64,000 bases of DNA from Mycobacterium sp. ACS1612 (GTDB taxonomy: Bacteria > Actinomycetota > Actinomycetes > Mycobacteriales > Mycobacteriaceae). Of this stretch, positions 44,943-55,739 are shown piece by piece; the stretch's first letter is position 1; each line of letters opens with the position of its first letter. The stretch spans positions 1 through 64,000 of the forward strand of contig NZ_LZHZ01000001.1 of the NCBI RefSeq assembly GCF_001667505.1, written 5' to 3'. The position numbers were made by a program, and so were the translations under genes. The notes below the pieces were generated by a model, which did not search any database, had not been told where the DNA came from, and worked only from the letters and a program-made list of their open reading frames with translations.

Positions 44943-46676
44943 TCAGCCCGCTGAACTGACCGGCTGGATTGGCAACCGTCGCAGCGCCGCGGGTGCGTCA
45001 GCGGGCACCACCGGATGTTCCGGCGGAATCGGCGCCAGTCGCTTGTACGGCTGTCCCTGTTCCGGACGCTGGTCCGCCTCGCCCTTGTTCGGCCACAGCG
45101 ACGCCGCCCGCTCGGCCTGCGCGGTGATCGAAAGAGACGGGTTCACACCGAGATTCGCCGACACAGCGGCCCCGTCGTGCACCGACAGCGTCGGGTATCC
45201 GTACACCCGCTGATACGGGTCGATGACGCCGGTCTGCGGGCTGTCGCCGATCGCGGCCCCGCCGAGGAAGTGGGCGGTGAGCGGGATGTTGAACAACTCG
45301 CCCCAGGTGCCGCCGGCAACCCCGTCGATCTTCTCGGCGATCCGGCGGGTCACTTCGTTGCCTGCCGGGATCCACGACGGATTGGGCTGGCCGTGGCCCT
45401 GCCTGCTGTCGAGTCGGCGGAAACCGAACTTCGTGCGCCGAGTGAACGTGGTGATGGAGTTGTCGAGGTGCTGCATCACCAGTGCGATCATCGTGCGCTC
45501 GCTCCAGCGTCGCGGGTTGAGCAACCGCAGCATGCCGCGCGGATCCTCACCGGCCTGCTGGAGAAACTGCTTCCAGCGCGGCACGTCGGTGCCGTCCGGT
45601 CCGTCCCCGTCGGTCATCAGAGTTTGCAACAGACCCATGGCATTTGAGCCCTTGCCGTACCGCACCGGTTCGATGTGCGTGTCCGACGTGGGATGGATCG
45701 ACGAAGTGATGGCGACGCCGTGGGTGAGGTCCAAGTCGGGCGAGACGTTGAACCGGCCCGCGCCTACGATCGACTCCGAGTTGGTCCGCGTCAGCACGCC
45801 CAGCTTGTCGGACAGCCTCGGCAGCTTGCCCTTGTCGCGCATCTTGAACATCAACTTCTGCGTGCCGTATGTCCCGGCGGCCAGCACCACATGCGTGGCG
45901 GTGTACGTGCGCCGCTTACGCGGCAGCAAGCCCGTCCTGGCGGTGCGAACCTGCCACAATCCGTCGGAGGACTGCTCGAATCCAGTGACGGTGGTCAGCG
46001 GAATGACTTCTGCCCCAGCCCTTTCCGCCAGACCCAGGTAATTCTTCACCAACGTGTTCTTGGCGTTGTGCCGACACCCGGTCATGCACTCGCCGCATTC
46101 GATACAACCGGTGCGTGCCGGGCCCGCGCCGCCGAAGAACGGATCGGGCACCGTCTTGCCTGGCGTCTTCTGCCCGTCCGGGCCGAAGAACACCCCGACG
46201 GGCGTCGGCACGAACGTGTCGCCGACGCCCATCTCGTCGGCTACCTCTTTCATGACGCGATCGGCGTCGGTGAAAGTCGGGTTCTGCACGACGCCAAGCA
46301 TCCGCTGGGCCTGGTCGTAGTGCGGCATCAACTCCGCGCGCCAGTCGGTGATGTTCTTCCACTGGGGGTCGTTGAAGAACGGTTCCGGCGGCACGTACAA
46401 CGTGTTGGCGTAGTTCAGCGATCCGCCGCCGACACCCGCACCCGCCAGGATCATGACGTTGCGCAACAGGTGGATCCGTTGGATGCCGTACATGCCGAGC
46501 TTCGGTGCCCACAGGAACTTTCGCAGGTTCCACGAGGTCTTGGCGAAGTCTTCGTCGTTGAACCGGCGGCCGGCCTCGAGTACCCCGACGCGATAGCCCT
46601 TTTCCGTCAGGCGTAGCGCGGTGACACTCCCCCCGAACCCCGAACCAATGATCAGAACGTCATAGTCAGGTTTCAT
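44943..46676 (-). CDS. choD: cholesterol oxidase-like GMC flavoprotein
   Basis: 577-residue GMC oxidoreductase (Rv3409c ChoD, 578 aa). FAD site VLIIGSGFGGSVTALRL at the N-terminus, AGAGVGGGSLNYANTL near residue 90, and a Cys cluster CIECGECMTGCRHNAKNT near 200 that distinguishes this branch. C-terminal HFLGGAAIGD and HDGAAVSANLGVNPSLSI complete the GMC active site. Despite its name the M. tuberculosis protein is reported not to be the main cholesterol-oxidising enzyme. It lies downstream of guaB2-guaB3, as in other mycobacteria, with a 76-bp gap. Confidence 0.92.
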   Translation of the reverse strand: MKPDYDVLIIGSGFGGSVTALRLTEKGYRVGVLEAGRRFNDEDFAKTSWNLRKFLWAPKLGMYGIQRIHLLRNVMILAGAGVGGGSLNYANTLYVPPEPFFNDPQWKNITDWRAELMPHYDQAQRMLGVVQNPTFTDADRVMKEVADEMGVGDTFVPTPVGVFFGPDGQKTPGKTVPDPFFGGAGPARTGCIECGECMTGCRHNAKNTLVKNYLGLAERAGAEVIPLTTVTGFEQSSDGLWQVRTARTGLLPRKRRTYTATHVVLAAGTYGTQKLMFKMRDKGKLPRLSDKLGVLTRTNSESIVGAGRFNVSPDLDLTHGVAITSSIHPTSDTHIEPVRYGKGSNAMGLLQTLMTDGDGPDGTDVPRWKQFLQQAGEDPRGMLRLLNPRRWSERTMIALVMQHLDNSITTFTRRTKFGFRRLDSRQGHGQPNPSWIPAGNEVTRRIAEKIDGVAGGTWGELFNIPLTAHFLGGAAIGDSPQTGVIDPYQRVYGYPTLSVHDGAAVSANLGVNPSLSITAQAERAASLWPNKGEADQRPEQGQPYKRLAPIPPEHPVVPADAPAALRRLPIQPVSSAG

Positions 46677-46752
46677 GCCCCCAGTATGGACTTAGCGCTC
46701 GCATAGTTCTAGACAGGGGGGCCTAATTTGTAAAGCGCGGTCTCACGGGAGA

Positions 46753-47880
46753 TCAGCTGCCGACCGTCAGGCCGACCTTCTGAAACTCCTTGAGATCGCA
46801 ATAGCCGGCCTTGGCCATCGACCGGCGCAGCCCGCCGACCAGGTTGAGCGAGCCGAACGGATCGTCGGACGGGCCGTTGAGCACCTGCTCCAGCGGCGCC
46901 CGCTCACCGATCGCCACCTGCAGCAGCGCACCGCGCGGCAGCGAAGGGTGGGCCGCCGCGGCAGGCCAGAACCAGCCGCCGCCGAGCGCTTCGGCGGCCG
47001 TCGACAGCGGCGTGCCGAGCACCACCGCGTCCGCACCGCACGCGATGGCCTTGGCCAAATCACCGGACGTGTGGATGTCCCCGTCGGCCAGCACATGCAC
47101 GTAGCGGCCGCCGGTCTCGTCGAGGTATTCGCGACGCGCGGCGGCCGCGTCGGCGATGGCCGTCGCCATCGGCACGCTGATGCCCAACACCTCGTCGGTC
47201 GTCGTGACACCGGACGTCGACCCGTAGCCGACGATGACGCCCGCCGCGCCGGTGCGCATCAGGTGCAGCGCGGTGCGGTGGTCGAGCACCCCGCCAGCCA
47301 CCACCGGCACGTCCAGCTCGGAAATGAAGGTCTTCAGGTTGAGCGGCTCACCGTCCTGCGCGACGCGTTCAGCCGAGACGATGGTGCCTTGGATGACCAA
47401 CAGGTCGATGCCCGCAGCCACCAACGCCGGCGTCAACGACTGCGCGTTCTGCGGGCTGACCCGAACGGCCGTCGTCACCCCCGCCTCGCGGATGCGCGCC
47501 ACCGCAGCACCCAGCAATTCGGGATCCAGTGGCGCAGAATGCAATTGCTGCAACAGCCGAATCGCGGCCGAGGATTCTGGCTCCTTCTCGGCGGCCTCGA
47601 GCACCTGGGCGATCTTCTCTTCGACGTCGGCGTGCCGACCGATCAGCCCCTCGCCGTTGAGCACGCCGAGGCCGCCGCGCCGCCCCAGTTCGATGGCGAA
47701 TTCGACCGACACCAACGCGTCGGTCGGATGCGACACCACCGGGATCTCGAATCGGTATGCGTCCAACTGCCAGGCCGTCGACACGTCTTGACTGGACCGC
47801 GTCCGCCGGGACGGAACGATGTTGATGTCGTCGAGTTCGTAGGTACGGCGGGCGGTTCTGCCCATGCCGATTTCAACCAT
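46753..47880 (-). CDS. guaB3: GuaB3, IMP dehydrogenase-related protein
   Basis: 375-residue IMPDH/GMPR-fold protein (Rv3410c). TYELDDINIVPSRRTRSSQDV near the N-terminus, VVAGGVLDHRTALHLMRTGAAGVIVGYG near residue 210. The IMPDH catalytic loop Cys of guaB2 is replaced by this YGSTSGVTTT stretch, and no CBS domains are present. Its enzymatic status is debated; recent work suggests GMP reductase-like activity in some actinobacterial or cyanobacterial members. ATG 47880 gives the standard MVEIG start. It lies 25 bp after guaB2. Confidence 0.93.
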   Translation of the reverse strand: MVEIGMGRTARRTYELDDINIVPSRRTRSSQDVSTAWQLDAYRFEIPVVSHPTDALVSVEFAIELGRRGGLGVLNGEGLIGRHADVEEKIAQVLEAAEKEPESSAAIRLLQQLHSAPLDPELLGAAVARIREAGVTTAVRVSPQNAQSLTPALVAAGIDLLVIQGTIVSAERVAQDGEPLNLKTFISELDVPVVAGGVLDHRTALHLMRTGAAGVIVGYGSTSGVTTTDEVLGISVPMATAIADAAAARREYLDETGGRYVHVLADGDIHTSGDLAKAIACGADAVVLGTPLSTAAEALGGGWFWPAAAAHPSLPRGALLQVAIGERAPLEQVLNGPSDDPFGSLNLVGGLRRSMAKAGYCDLKEFQKVGLTVGS

Positions 47881-47905
47881 GTCGCGCACGGTGGGGCTCC
47901 CCTTG

Positions 47906-49489
<1,584 letters not shown>

Positions 49490-49591
49490 TCATCTTATCG
49501 GCATTCACGACACCGCTTCGGTCCCACGCTGCCTTGCGGACACGCACGTAACGACGTTGCCGACAGCTGGCGCGATGCCAGTGCCGCTGCG

Positions 49592-49597
49592 TAGTGT
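49592..49597 (+). promoter_or_regulatory. candidate -10 element of a leaderless DUF5319 transcript
   Basis: TAGTGT at 49592-49597 fits TANNNT and leaves 6 nt before the GTG start at 49604, the same spacing as at guaA. No Shine-Dalgarno sequence is present. Confidence 0.4.
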
Positions 49598-49603
49598 GGA
49601 CTC

Positions 49604-50008
49604 GTGCGTGATCACCTGCCACCGGGTTTGCCGCCCGATCCGTTCGCCGATGACCCGTGCGACCCTTCGGCGGCGCTTGATGCGCTCGAGCCCGGCCAGC
49701 CCCTGGACCCGCAGGAGCGGACCGCGGTCGAGGCGGATCTCGCCGACCTGGCTGTCTACGAGGCGCTCTTGGCGCACAAGGGAATTCGCGGCCTCGTCGT
49801 GTGCTGCGACGAATGCCAGCAGGATCACTACCACGACTGGGACATGCTGCGCGCCAACCTGCTGCAGCTGCTGGTCGATGGCACTGTGCGTCCGCACGAA
49901 CCGGCCTACGACCCGGAACCCGACGCCTACGTGACTTGGGATTACTGCCGCGGCTACGCCGACGCATCGCTCAACGAGGCGACGTCGGACACCGAAGGTT
50001 ATCGCTGA
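49604..50008 (+). CDS. DUF5319 protein (Rv3412-like)
   Basis: 134-residue cytosolic protein conserved beside guaB2 in mycobacteria (Rv3412, 136 aa). A Cys/His patch CCDECQQDHYHDWDML near residue 66 could bind a metal ion, though this is unproven. Rest is acidic. GTG start at 49604 follows TAGTGT by 6 nt, suggesting a leaderless transcript. Divergent from guaB2 and convergent with rsdA. Function unknown. Confidence 0.85.
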   Translation: MRDHLPPGLPPDPFADDPCDPSAALDALEPGQPLDPQERTAVEADLADLAVYEALLAHKGIRGLVVCCDECQQDHYHDWDMLRANLLQLLVDGTVRPHEPAYDPEPDAYVTWDYCRGYADASLNEATSDTEGYR

Positions 50009-50016
50009 GGGCTTAA

Positions 50017-51261
50017 TTACTCCCCGCCGCCGCTGCGCTTCCTCGGCTGCGGCATCTCCAGCGTGGTCGTGACCGGCGCGGTCACCGCAGGTGCAGGCTC
50101 TGGCGCTGGATTCTGGGTCACCGGATTCTGCTTCGCCGGGGGCTCCGGCGCTTCGGGCGCCGGTGCCTTGGGCTCCGGCGCCTGCTGACGCGGCACCTCC
50201 TGCGGCACGGTCGTCGGCGGCGTCGCGACTTGCGCACCGCCAACGGGCGGGCCGCCGGGGGGCGGGACACCGGCGCCCGCGGCGGGCGCATCACCCACCA
50301 CGCTCGGCCCGCCGCCAGCGGCAGGCGGCGGTCCCGCGACCGGCGGCACCTGCAGAGTGGTCGTGGTGGTCGTCGTGACCGCAAGCGTCGTCGTGGTCGC
50401 CGTGCTGGTATTCGTCGGCGGCGGGGTCGTCGTCGGCGTGCCGCTCGGCGGGGGCGGCTCGGCCGTCGGCGAAGTCGGCGTCGCGGAACTCGTCGAAGTG
50501 GTGCTCGACGATGTCGTCTCCGACGCCGACGTCGACGTGCTGGTCTCCGTCGACGACGAAGACGACGACGTCGCGCTGTCGGTCTCAGACGACGTCGAGG
50601 TCGACATACCGGAGTCCGGTGCGACGACGACCGGCTCGGGCATCGGTGGCGGCGGCTCGCCGGGCGGCAGCGTCGCGTTGGCGTCCTTCGCGTCGACCTT
50701 GACCGTCAGTTGCTGCCACTGCGACACCAGTTCCTGCTTCTGCCCGACGTCATCGACCGTCGCGACGGTGGTGGTGACCGCCTGCAGCTTGTCCTGGGCG
50801 GCCTGCCACTGCCCCTGGTCGATCAGCTGCTGCACCTCCGCGAGTTGCTGCGACGCGAGCGCCACCTGATCGGTGCGGGTCTGTTCGCCGAACAGCGCGG
50901 TGTGCAGGCCGTAGAGCGCATCGCCCGGTCCGGCGCCGGCGACCACCGCGCCGAATCCGCCGATGCACAGAACGGCCGCGGCGATGGAGCCGACCACAGC
51001 GAACGACGTGCGGGTGCGTTTGCGCGCTTCGACGGCGCGGGTCAGTGCGGCGGCCGCGTCTCGCGGCGTGACCGGCCGCATCAGCGGTGGGGTGCGGATC
51101 TCGTCGCGCCAGCCCGCCAGCAGGTGCGCGAGTTCGGCCTCACCCGGATCGCTCGAGTACACCGGCTGCTGGTTGGCCAGCGCGTCGATGAACCGGTCCG
51201 TGCGGTTGATCTCGTTGAGCGACGGATCCCCACCGTTGTTCCAGCGTCCGAAGTCAGGCAT
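50017..51261 (-). CDS. rsdA: membrane anti-sigma-D factor RsdA with long S/T/P-rich tail
   Basis: 414-residue protein whose first 70 residues (FGRWNNGGDPSLNEINRTDRF, AELAHLLAGWRDEIR) match the RsdA anti-sigma domain of M. tuberculosis Rv3413c, which binds SigD. One transmembrane helix near 88-108 (VGSIAAAVLCIGGFGAVVAG). The extracytoplasmic part starts with a helical region, then about 215 residues of Ser/Thr/Pro/Ala low complexity, roughly 115 residues longer overall than the M. tuberculosis protein (about 299 aa). Regulated degradation of RsdA frees SigD. ATG overlaps the sigD stop by 8 bp. Confidence 0.9.
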   Translation of the reverse strand: MPDFGRWNNGGDPSLNEINRTDRFIDALANQQPVYSSDPGEAELAHLLAGWRDEIRTPPLMRPVTPRDAAAALTRAVEARKRTRTSFAVVGSIAAAVLCIGGFGAVVAGAGPGDALYGLHTALFGEQTRTDQVALASQQLAEVQQLIDQGQWQAAQDKLQAVTTTVATVDDVGQKQELVSQWQQLTVKVDAKDANATLPPGEPPPPMPEPVVVAPDSGMSTSTSSETDSATSSSSSSTETSTSTSASETTSSSTTSTSSATPTSPTAEPPPPSGTPTTTPPPTNTSTATTTTLAVTTTTTTTLQVPPVAGPPPAAGGGPSVVGDAPAAGAGVPPPGGPPVGGAQVATPPTTVPQEVPRQQAPEPKAPAPEAPEPPAKQNPVTQNPAPEPAPAVTAPVTTTLEMPQPRKRSGGGE

Positions 51262-51832
51262 GGCCGTGCTCCGTCGCTGTGATCTCGTTCTTGAGCCGCG
51301 CCAGCGCGCGGTGCTGCGCGACGCGGACGGCGCCCGGCGTCGAGCCGACGGCCTCCGCGGTCTCCTCGGCGCTCATCCCGACGACGATGCGCAGGATCAG
51401 GATTTCGCGCTGCTTCTCAGGCAGTACGGACAGCAACTTGTTCATCCGCGCTGCCGATTCGGAGTCCAACGCCATTTGCTCGGGACCGGCGTCCAGCGAG
51501 TAACGTTCCGGCACCGCATCCGTAGGGTCGGCACGATTCCTGGCGGCCGCGCGGTGCGCGTCAGCTACCTTGTGGGCGGCGATGCCATACACGAAGGCCA
51601 GGAACGGTCGTCCCTGATCCTTGTAGCGCGGCAGCGCCGTTATGGCGGCCAAGCACACCTCCTGTGCGACGTCATCAGCTGAAAGACCGCTTCGCTCCGT
51701 CGTCCCAACCCGGGCCCGGCAGTACCGAACCACGATCGGACGAATGATCTCCAGCACCTCCCGGAGCGCGTCCCTGTTGCCAGCCACCGCCTCAGCAACG
51801 ACAGCATCGAGACGTTCTCCCGAAAATGTCAT
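51254..51832 (-). CDS. sigD: ECF RNA polymerase sigma factor SigD
   Basis: 192-residue ECF sigma factor (Rv3414c). Region 2: VRYCRARVG..SADDVAQEVCLAAITALPRYKDQGRPFLAFVYGIAAHKVADA (abbreviated by its DDVAQEV and FVYGIAAHKVADA parts). Region 4: LLSVLPEKQREILILRIVVGMSAEETA with the helix-turn-helix near residue 160 (GSTPGAVRVAQHRALARLK). SigD in M. tuberculosis is tied to stationary phase and starvation. Followed by its anti-sigma gene with overlapping start. Confidence 0.94.
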   Translation of the reverse strand: MTFSGERLDAVVAEAVAGNRDALREVLEIIRPIVVRYCRARVGTTERSGLSADDVAQEVCLAAITALPRYKDQGRPFLAFVYGIAAHKVADAHRAAARNRADPTDAVPERYSLDAGPEQMALDSESAARMNKLLSVLPEKQREILILRIVVGMSAEETAEAVGSTPGAVRVAQHRALARLKNEITATEHGHA

Positions 51833-51923
51833 CGTGAGTGGCTTCTCCAGCGTTACGTGAGGGACATGTCCCCGAAGTGTGGACGTCAGCTAAACAATAA
51901 CGATCACAGTGGCGTGACCATTC

Positions 51924-52703
51924 TCAGCGATCGGCCAGGTCGCCACCCCGGCGACGCACCGTAGCTGCGCATTCGTTACGAATCATCAGTACGTCTGCTG
52001 TGTCGTGGCGACCGCTACCGATGTCGGCCAGTAGGCAGGCCAACGCCCAGCGCAGCGGGATGATTCCCAGCCGGCCGGCGTCCTCGAGCGCGCCGTCGGC
52101 AACCCGCCGAGCTGCGTCGACGTCCCCGGCGCTGCACAGCGCCGCGGCCTTCACGACGTCGGATTTGACGGCGTGCCGCGCCGACCCCAGCGCCTTGGCC
52201 AATTCCACGGCCCGTTCGGCATGCGGCAGGGCCGCCTGACCGTCGCCCCGGGCCATCGCCAGTTCAGCAGACACCCAGGCAAGCCGCACCGGCAGCCTCG
52301 GGGGCGACTGCCCGGCCAGCAACACAGCGGCGCGCTGAAGCGCCGTGGCCGATGCCGCGAACCGGCCGACACCGAGTGCGTCGGCGGCCAGTCCGATGAG
52401 CGCGTCGGCGCTCGCTTCGACGTCTGCCCCGGCAAGGGTCAGCCCCCGGCCGTCCCAGCGGCGGGCCCTGTCGTGCCAGCCCAGTTGTCGCAGGAACGAC
52501 GCGCGGGTGCTGTGCGCCAGGGACACCACCGCGCCGTCGCGCTGGTGTCGACACAGGACGTCGAGGTCGGCCATCGCGCTGCCGTAGTGACCCTGGCCGC
52601 CCGCGGCGACGGCGCGCAGCCACAGTTCGCGAGGCGTCGCGGCCGCGGGCAGCGGCCAGCGGCCTGGTTGATCGCCGAACGCGATGTCGGCCAGCGTGCT
52701 CAT
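51924..52703 (-). CDS. conserved TPR-like helical protein (Rv3415c-like)
   Basis: 259-residue all-helical protein. Repeated helix pairs with A/L at TPR-like spacing are visible (ALIGLAADALGVGRFAASATALQRAAVLL; LPHAERAVELAKALGSARHA; AALCSAGDVDAARRVADGAL). It occupies the Rv3415c position between sigD and whiB3. No enzymatic motif and no signal peptide. A protein-protein interaction role is likely; nothing more specific can be said. Confidence 0.75.
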   Translation of the reverse strand: MSTLADIAFGDQPGRWPLPAAATPRELWLRAVAAGGQGHYGSAMADLDVLCRHQRDGAVVSLAHSTRASFLRQLGWHDRARRWDGRGLTLAGADVEASADALIGLAADALGVGRFAASATALQRAAVLLAGQSPPRLPVRLAWVSAELAMARGDGQAALPHAERAVELAKALGSARHAVKSDVVKAAALCSAGDVDAARRVADGALEDAGRLGIIPLRWALACLLADIGSGRHDTADVLMIRNECAATVRRRGGDLADR

Positions 52704-53129
52704 CGGTTCGCGACGCTATCAATGCATTGCGCGATATCCGGTACCGCGGGGCACGCATTCCTCGTATGGCGAATGCGACATCCGTTAACAGTTGATGGTC
52801 GCCGTGTTAATGCCGTGTCAACGGGGCCATCCAGACGAAGGATATTGTTTGCGACACGGCGAGAAGCGAACTGCTAAAACACAAGTCGTCATCGCATCGA
52901 CGACGCTTTGCTACCACCGCCGTCGTTGCCAGTGCATCGCAATGATGAACGTGATGTAAATTCTGGGCCTGCGGCGATGCGGGTGAGCACATGTTCGGGC
53001 TATTGACGAAATTTCGTGAGCGCCCCTAGTTTGTGTGCACGAGTAGTCATCGGCGACTTGCGCTCGGATCGGTTCCACAACTCACGCACCCGTTCGCGTG
53101 CGAAAAGGGTGGGTAGAGAGGGTTTTTCC
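52704..53129. promoter_or_regulatory. 426-bp whiB3 upstream region with a candidate promoter and palindrome
   Basis: No gene is supported. Near whiB3 a promoter-like pair is visible: TTGACG (53003-53008), 18-bp spacer, TAGTTT (53027-53032), leaving a leader of about 90 nt. The -35 overlaps a perfect palindrome ACGAAATTTCGT (53006-53017), a possible operator. The long conserved-length leader fits a gene with complex control. Confidence 0.5.
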
Positions 53130-53420
53130 ATGCCACAGCCGCAGCAGCTACCCGGACCTAATGCTGATATTTGGGATTGGCAGATGTCAGGCCTGTGCCG
53201 GGGCGTCGATTCCTCTATGTTCTTCCATCCGGACGGCGAACGTGGCCGAGCACGTGCTCAGCGTGAGATGCGCGCCAAAGAGATGTGCCGCCAGTGCCCA
53301 GTGGTCGCACAGTGTCGCGCGCATGCACTGGCCGTGGGTGAGCCGTACGGCATCTGGGGCGGCCTGTCCGAGTCCGAGCGTGAGCTTCTGCTCAAGCGGG
53401 GCATCCGCCGAGCCTCGTAA
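53130..53420 (+). CDS. whiB3: redox-sensing iron-sulphur regulator WhiB3
   Basis: 96-residue WhiB protein (Rv3416). Four cluster cysteines: GLCRG near residue 23, then [12 protein letters not shown] with spacing C-x2-C-x5-[12 protein letters not shown] is the WhiB turn, followed by a basic C-terminus ([10 protein letters not shown]) for DNA. The N-terminus [17 protein letters not shown] is diagnostic of WhiB3. It binds [4Fe-4S], senses NO/O2 and redox state and controls lipid anabolism. ATG 53130, with GAGAGGG upstream. Transcript ends at a strong terminator. Confidence 0.96.
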   Translation: MPQPQQLPGPNADIWDWQMSGLCRGVDSSMFFHPDGERGRARAQREMRAKEMCRQCPVVAQCRAHALAVGEPYGIWGGLSESERELLLKRGIRRAS

Positions 53421-53441
53421 CGCGAAATCGAAAACAGCCTC

Positions 53442-53471
53442 AGCCCCCTGCGATCCGGGTTGGGGCTTTTT
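53442..53471 (+). terminator. rho-independent terminator after whiB3
   Basis: AGCCCC (53442-53447) pairs with GGGGCT (53462-53467) across a 14-nt loop, followed by T5 (53467-53471). It lies 22 bp after the whiB3 stop. Confidence 0.8.
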
Positions 53472-53520
53472 CGTGCCGCGTCGTCCCGCCAGAGCCCACG
53501 CTCTCCCCGGTCGTTGCCAC

Positions 53521-53985
53521 ATGAGCGATGCTGATGACATGACGACACAAGAAGCCGAGGGCGTCGTGACCGTTTCAGGCACGGGCCCGAGGTCGTACAC
53601 CCAGCACATCACCGCCGGGGCGCATCACCTGATCGCCGACGAACCGACGCCGGTTGGCGCCGACGCGGGGCCCACCCCCTACGATCTGCTGCTGGCCGCG
53701 CTCGGGGCGTGTACCTCGATGACGGTACGGATGTACGCCGACCGCAAAGGGTGGGCGCTGGAGGACGTCCGAGTGACGTTGCGGCACAGCCGTATTCACG
53801 CAGAAGACTGTGTCCACTGTGAGACCACCAAAGGCCGGATCGACCACATCGACAAGGAAGTCGCGTTCGTCGGCGACCTGGATGATGCGCAGCGGCAACG
53901 GTTGTTGCAGATCGCCGAACGCTGCCCCGTCCATCAAACGCTGGTGTCGGAAATCGACATCGCTACCGTGTTGCGGGACGCCTAG
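53521..53985 (+). CDS. OsmC-family peroxidase-like protein
   Basis: 154-residue OsmC-type protein (YhfA branch). Cysteine pair [16 protein letters not shown] near residue 78 and ERCPVHQTL near 138. [17 protein letters not shown] is the family signature. It probably reduces organic peroxides, or acts on thiol adducts, in the cytosol. ATG 53521 chosen; ATG 53539 would give 148 residues. It is preceded by the whiB3 terminator and has its own promoter. Convergent with the exporter gene, overlapping it by 23 bp. Confidence 0.85.
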   Translation: MSDADDMTTQEAEGVVTVSGTGPRSYTQHITAGAHHLIADEPTPVGADAGPTPYDLLLAALGACTSMTVRMYADRKGWALEDVRVTLRHSRIHAEDCVHCETTKGRIDHIDKEVAFVGDLDDAQRQRLLQIAERCPVHQTLVSEIDIATVLRDA

Positions 53986-55378
53986 CGATTGGCCGCCGAA
54001 CCTTCCACGAACCCCACTCACCCAGGGTGACACCCGCCGCCAGGGCGGTACCGATGGCCAGTGCCCCCAATACCGAACCGAATCCGACCGCGTGCTGGTC
54101 GTTGAGGATGGCGTAGATGCCGTGCAACAACGCCAAGCCCGGCAACAGCGGAACGATGCCGGTGATCGAAACCACAAGCGGCGGAGCCAGATTGCGTCGT
54201 TCCATCAAACGGCCCACCAGGCCGATTGGCACCGCCGCGATGAATGAAGCGACGACCGGGCCCAAACCCGCGCCCTGGGCCAAAAGGAACGCGATGGTGC
54301 CCGCCGCACCGCCGAATGCCGCGGCCATCGCCGCGGATCGTTCCGCGTAGCAGGCCAGTGCGAAAGCCGCCGCGCTCGCCGCACCGAAAGCCACGCGCGC
54401 GGGGAACTCCGCGAGCGCCGGTGGGGCGTTGGCGCTGATCGCGACGAACGGCGCACCGAACCGGTTGGCGAGGTGCAGTACGACTGCCACGCCGGCGATC
54501 GTCGCCGCCGTCATCATCACCAACTCGAAGAAGCGGCCCGCCGCGGTGACGGGAGCCCCGCTGATGACGTCGCCGACCGAACCCACCAACGACAGTCCGG
54601 CAAGGAGCACGACCAGTCCGGCAGCAATCGCGACCGTCGGCTCGAAGTGCAATCCGAGCTTGGGGCTGAATGCGTACAGGACGATCGGCGGCGCCGTCGC
54701 GATCGCACCACCGACTGCGTACTGAAAGAAGAACGGAAGGCCGTGCCGGTTGAGTCGCCGATTGACCCGGTCGATTGTCATCGCACTCAACGCGCTGACC
54801 AGGCACACCAGCAGACCCGCACCGAGGGTTCCCGCCGTGGCGAACGCCAGCGCACCCCATGCCAGGGTGGCGACCCAACGCTTGTAGGGATGGGGCGCGG
54901 TGATGATGGCGTTGAGTTCGTCGCGGGCTTGCGACGGCGGCACCTGGCCGGCGCGGATGCGGGCGATCAACCGGTCGACGGCGGCCAACCGACTGAAATC
55001 CATGGACCGGTACCGCACGATGTGCAATGTGCTCGCGGCGGGCGACGTGGGTCCGCGGTAGGCGGCTAGGTGAATGGTCGTGTTGATGACGTCGACCTCG
55101 CACCGGTCGATGCCGTAGGCCGCGGCGATGGCCCGCACCTGCTCCATCGTGGCCGTCGCAGGCGTACCCGAGGCCATCAAGATGGCGCCTATGTTGCCCG
55201 CGACGTCGAGCACCTCGCCGACGCGCTCGCGGTAGGCGGCGTCGCCTTCGTCGCGCACCGGATCGGTGATCCGGGCAAACGTATCCGTCGGCGGGTCGGT
55301 CTCCCGGACGATACGCGTCAACATCTCGCGTCGACGCACCCCCCACGGCTGGCCCGCGCGGCCACGGGTCAACTGCAC
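53963..55378 (-). CDS. ThrE-type threonine/serine exporter family membrane protein
   Basis: 471-residue protein with a soluble N-terminal DUF1212 part ([41 protein letters not shown], given here by its [15 protein letters not shown] core) then about ten hydrophobic segments, as in Corynebacterium ThrE (fused ThrE/ThrP halves). Likely exports threonine, serine or small peptides. GTG 55378 has GGAGGA 6 nt upstream, better than the GTG at 55417 that lengthens the frame. Overlaps OsmC by 23 bp at its 3' end. Confidence 0.88.
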   Translation of the reverse strand: MQLTRGRAGQPWGVRRREMLTRIVRETDPPTDTFARITDPVRDEGDAAYRERVGEVLDVAGNIGAILMASGTPATATMEQVRAIAAAYGIDRCEVDVINTTIHLAAYRGPTSPAASTLHIVRYRSMDFSRLAAVDRLIARIRAGQVPPSQARDELNAIITAPHPYKRWVATLAWGALAFATAGTLGAGLLVCLVSALSAMTIDRVNRRLNRHGLPFFFQYAVGGAIATAPPIVLYAFSPKLGLHFEPTVAIAAGLVVLLAGLSLVGSVGDVISGAPVTAAGRFFELVMMTAATIAGVAVVLHLANRFGAPFVAISANAPPALAEFPARVAFGAASAAAFALACYAERSAAMAAAFGGAAGTIAFLLAQGAGLGPVVASFIAAVPIGLVGRLMERRNLAPPLVVSITGIVPLLPGLALLHGIYAILNDQHAVGFGSVLGALAIGTALAAGVTLGEWGSWKVRRPIARRPATR

Positions 55379-55444
55379 AGCAACTCCTCCAAATCCACCG
55401 TCGACTCGGATCACCAAACGCGCGAACGCCGGTGATGGTTCCGG

Positions 55445-55718
55445 TTATTGCCCAGGCCGGGTGGTGTTTTCGCTCACACCGATGGCAACGATGTGGTCGA
55501 GGAAGGCGCGCGCGATCGGCAGGAACACGTCCGCCAGACCGCCGGTGCCGCGGACGATCGGTAGCGGATGTGTGCGCATCGACGGCCAGACGTGGAACGT
55601 CAAGCCGGGCACTTTCGTCAAGGTGCCCGCCAATTCGGTGCATGGGCTGACGAACACCGGCGACAAGGATCCGATTTTCCTCGTCATCTACGATCCACCG
55701 CGCGTCGCCACCGATTAG
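55445..55718 (+). pseudogene. cupin-domain remnant, 3' half of a cupin gene
   Basis: The plus-strand frame ending at 55718 closes with SGCVRIDGQTWNVKPGTF and VPANSVHGLTNTGD, the second half of a single-domain cupin (G-x5-PxG, then a metal-ligand histidine). The expected first half with H-x-H-x4-E is absent: all three upstream frames from 55445 give unrelated or interrupted sequence. On the minus strand the same upstream bases read GLADVFLPIARAFLDHIVA, protein-like and hydrophobic. The region may be a rearrangement scar. Intact domain cannot be formed. Confidence 0.5.
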
Positions 55719-55739
55719 CGGCTGGAAGGTTGTCGCCCG

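Noticed and set aside
50357..50869. Plus-strand Val/Ser-rich repetitive frame and repeat-like DNA, considered as a surface protein or CRISPR-like array
   Set aside because: It is the antisense of the Ser/Thr/Pro tail of RsdA; repeats are codon-level low complexity with no regular spacer structure.
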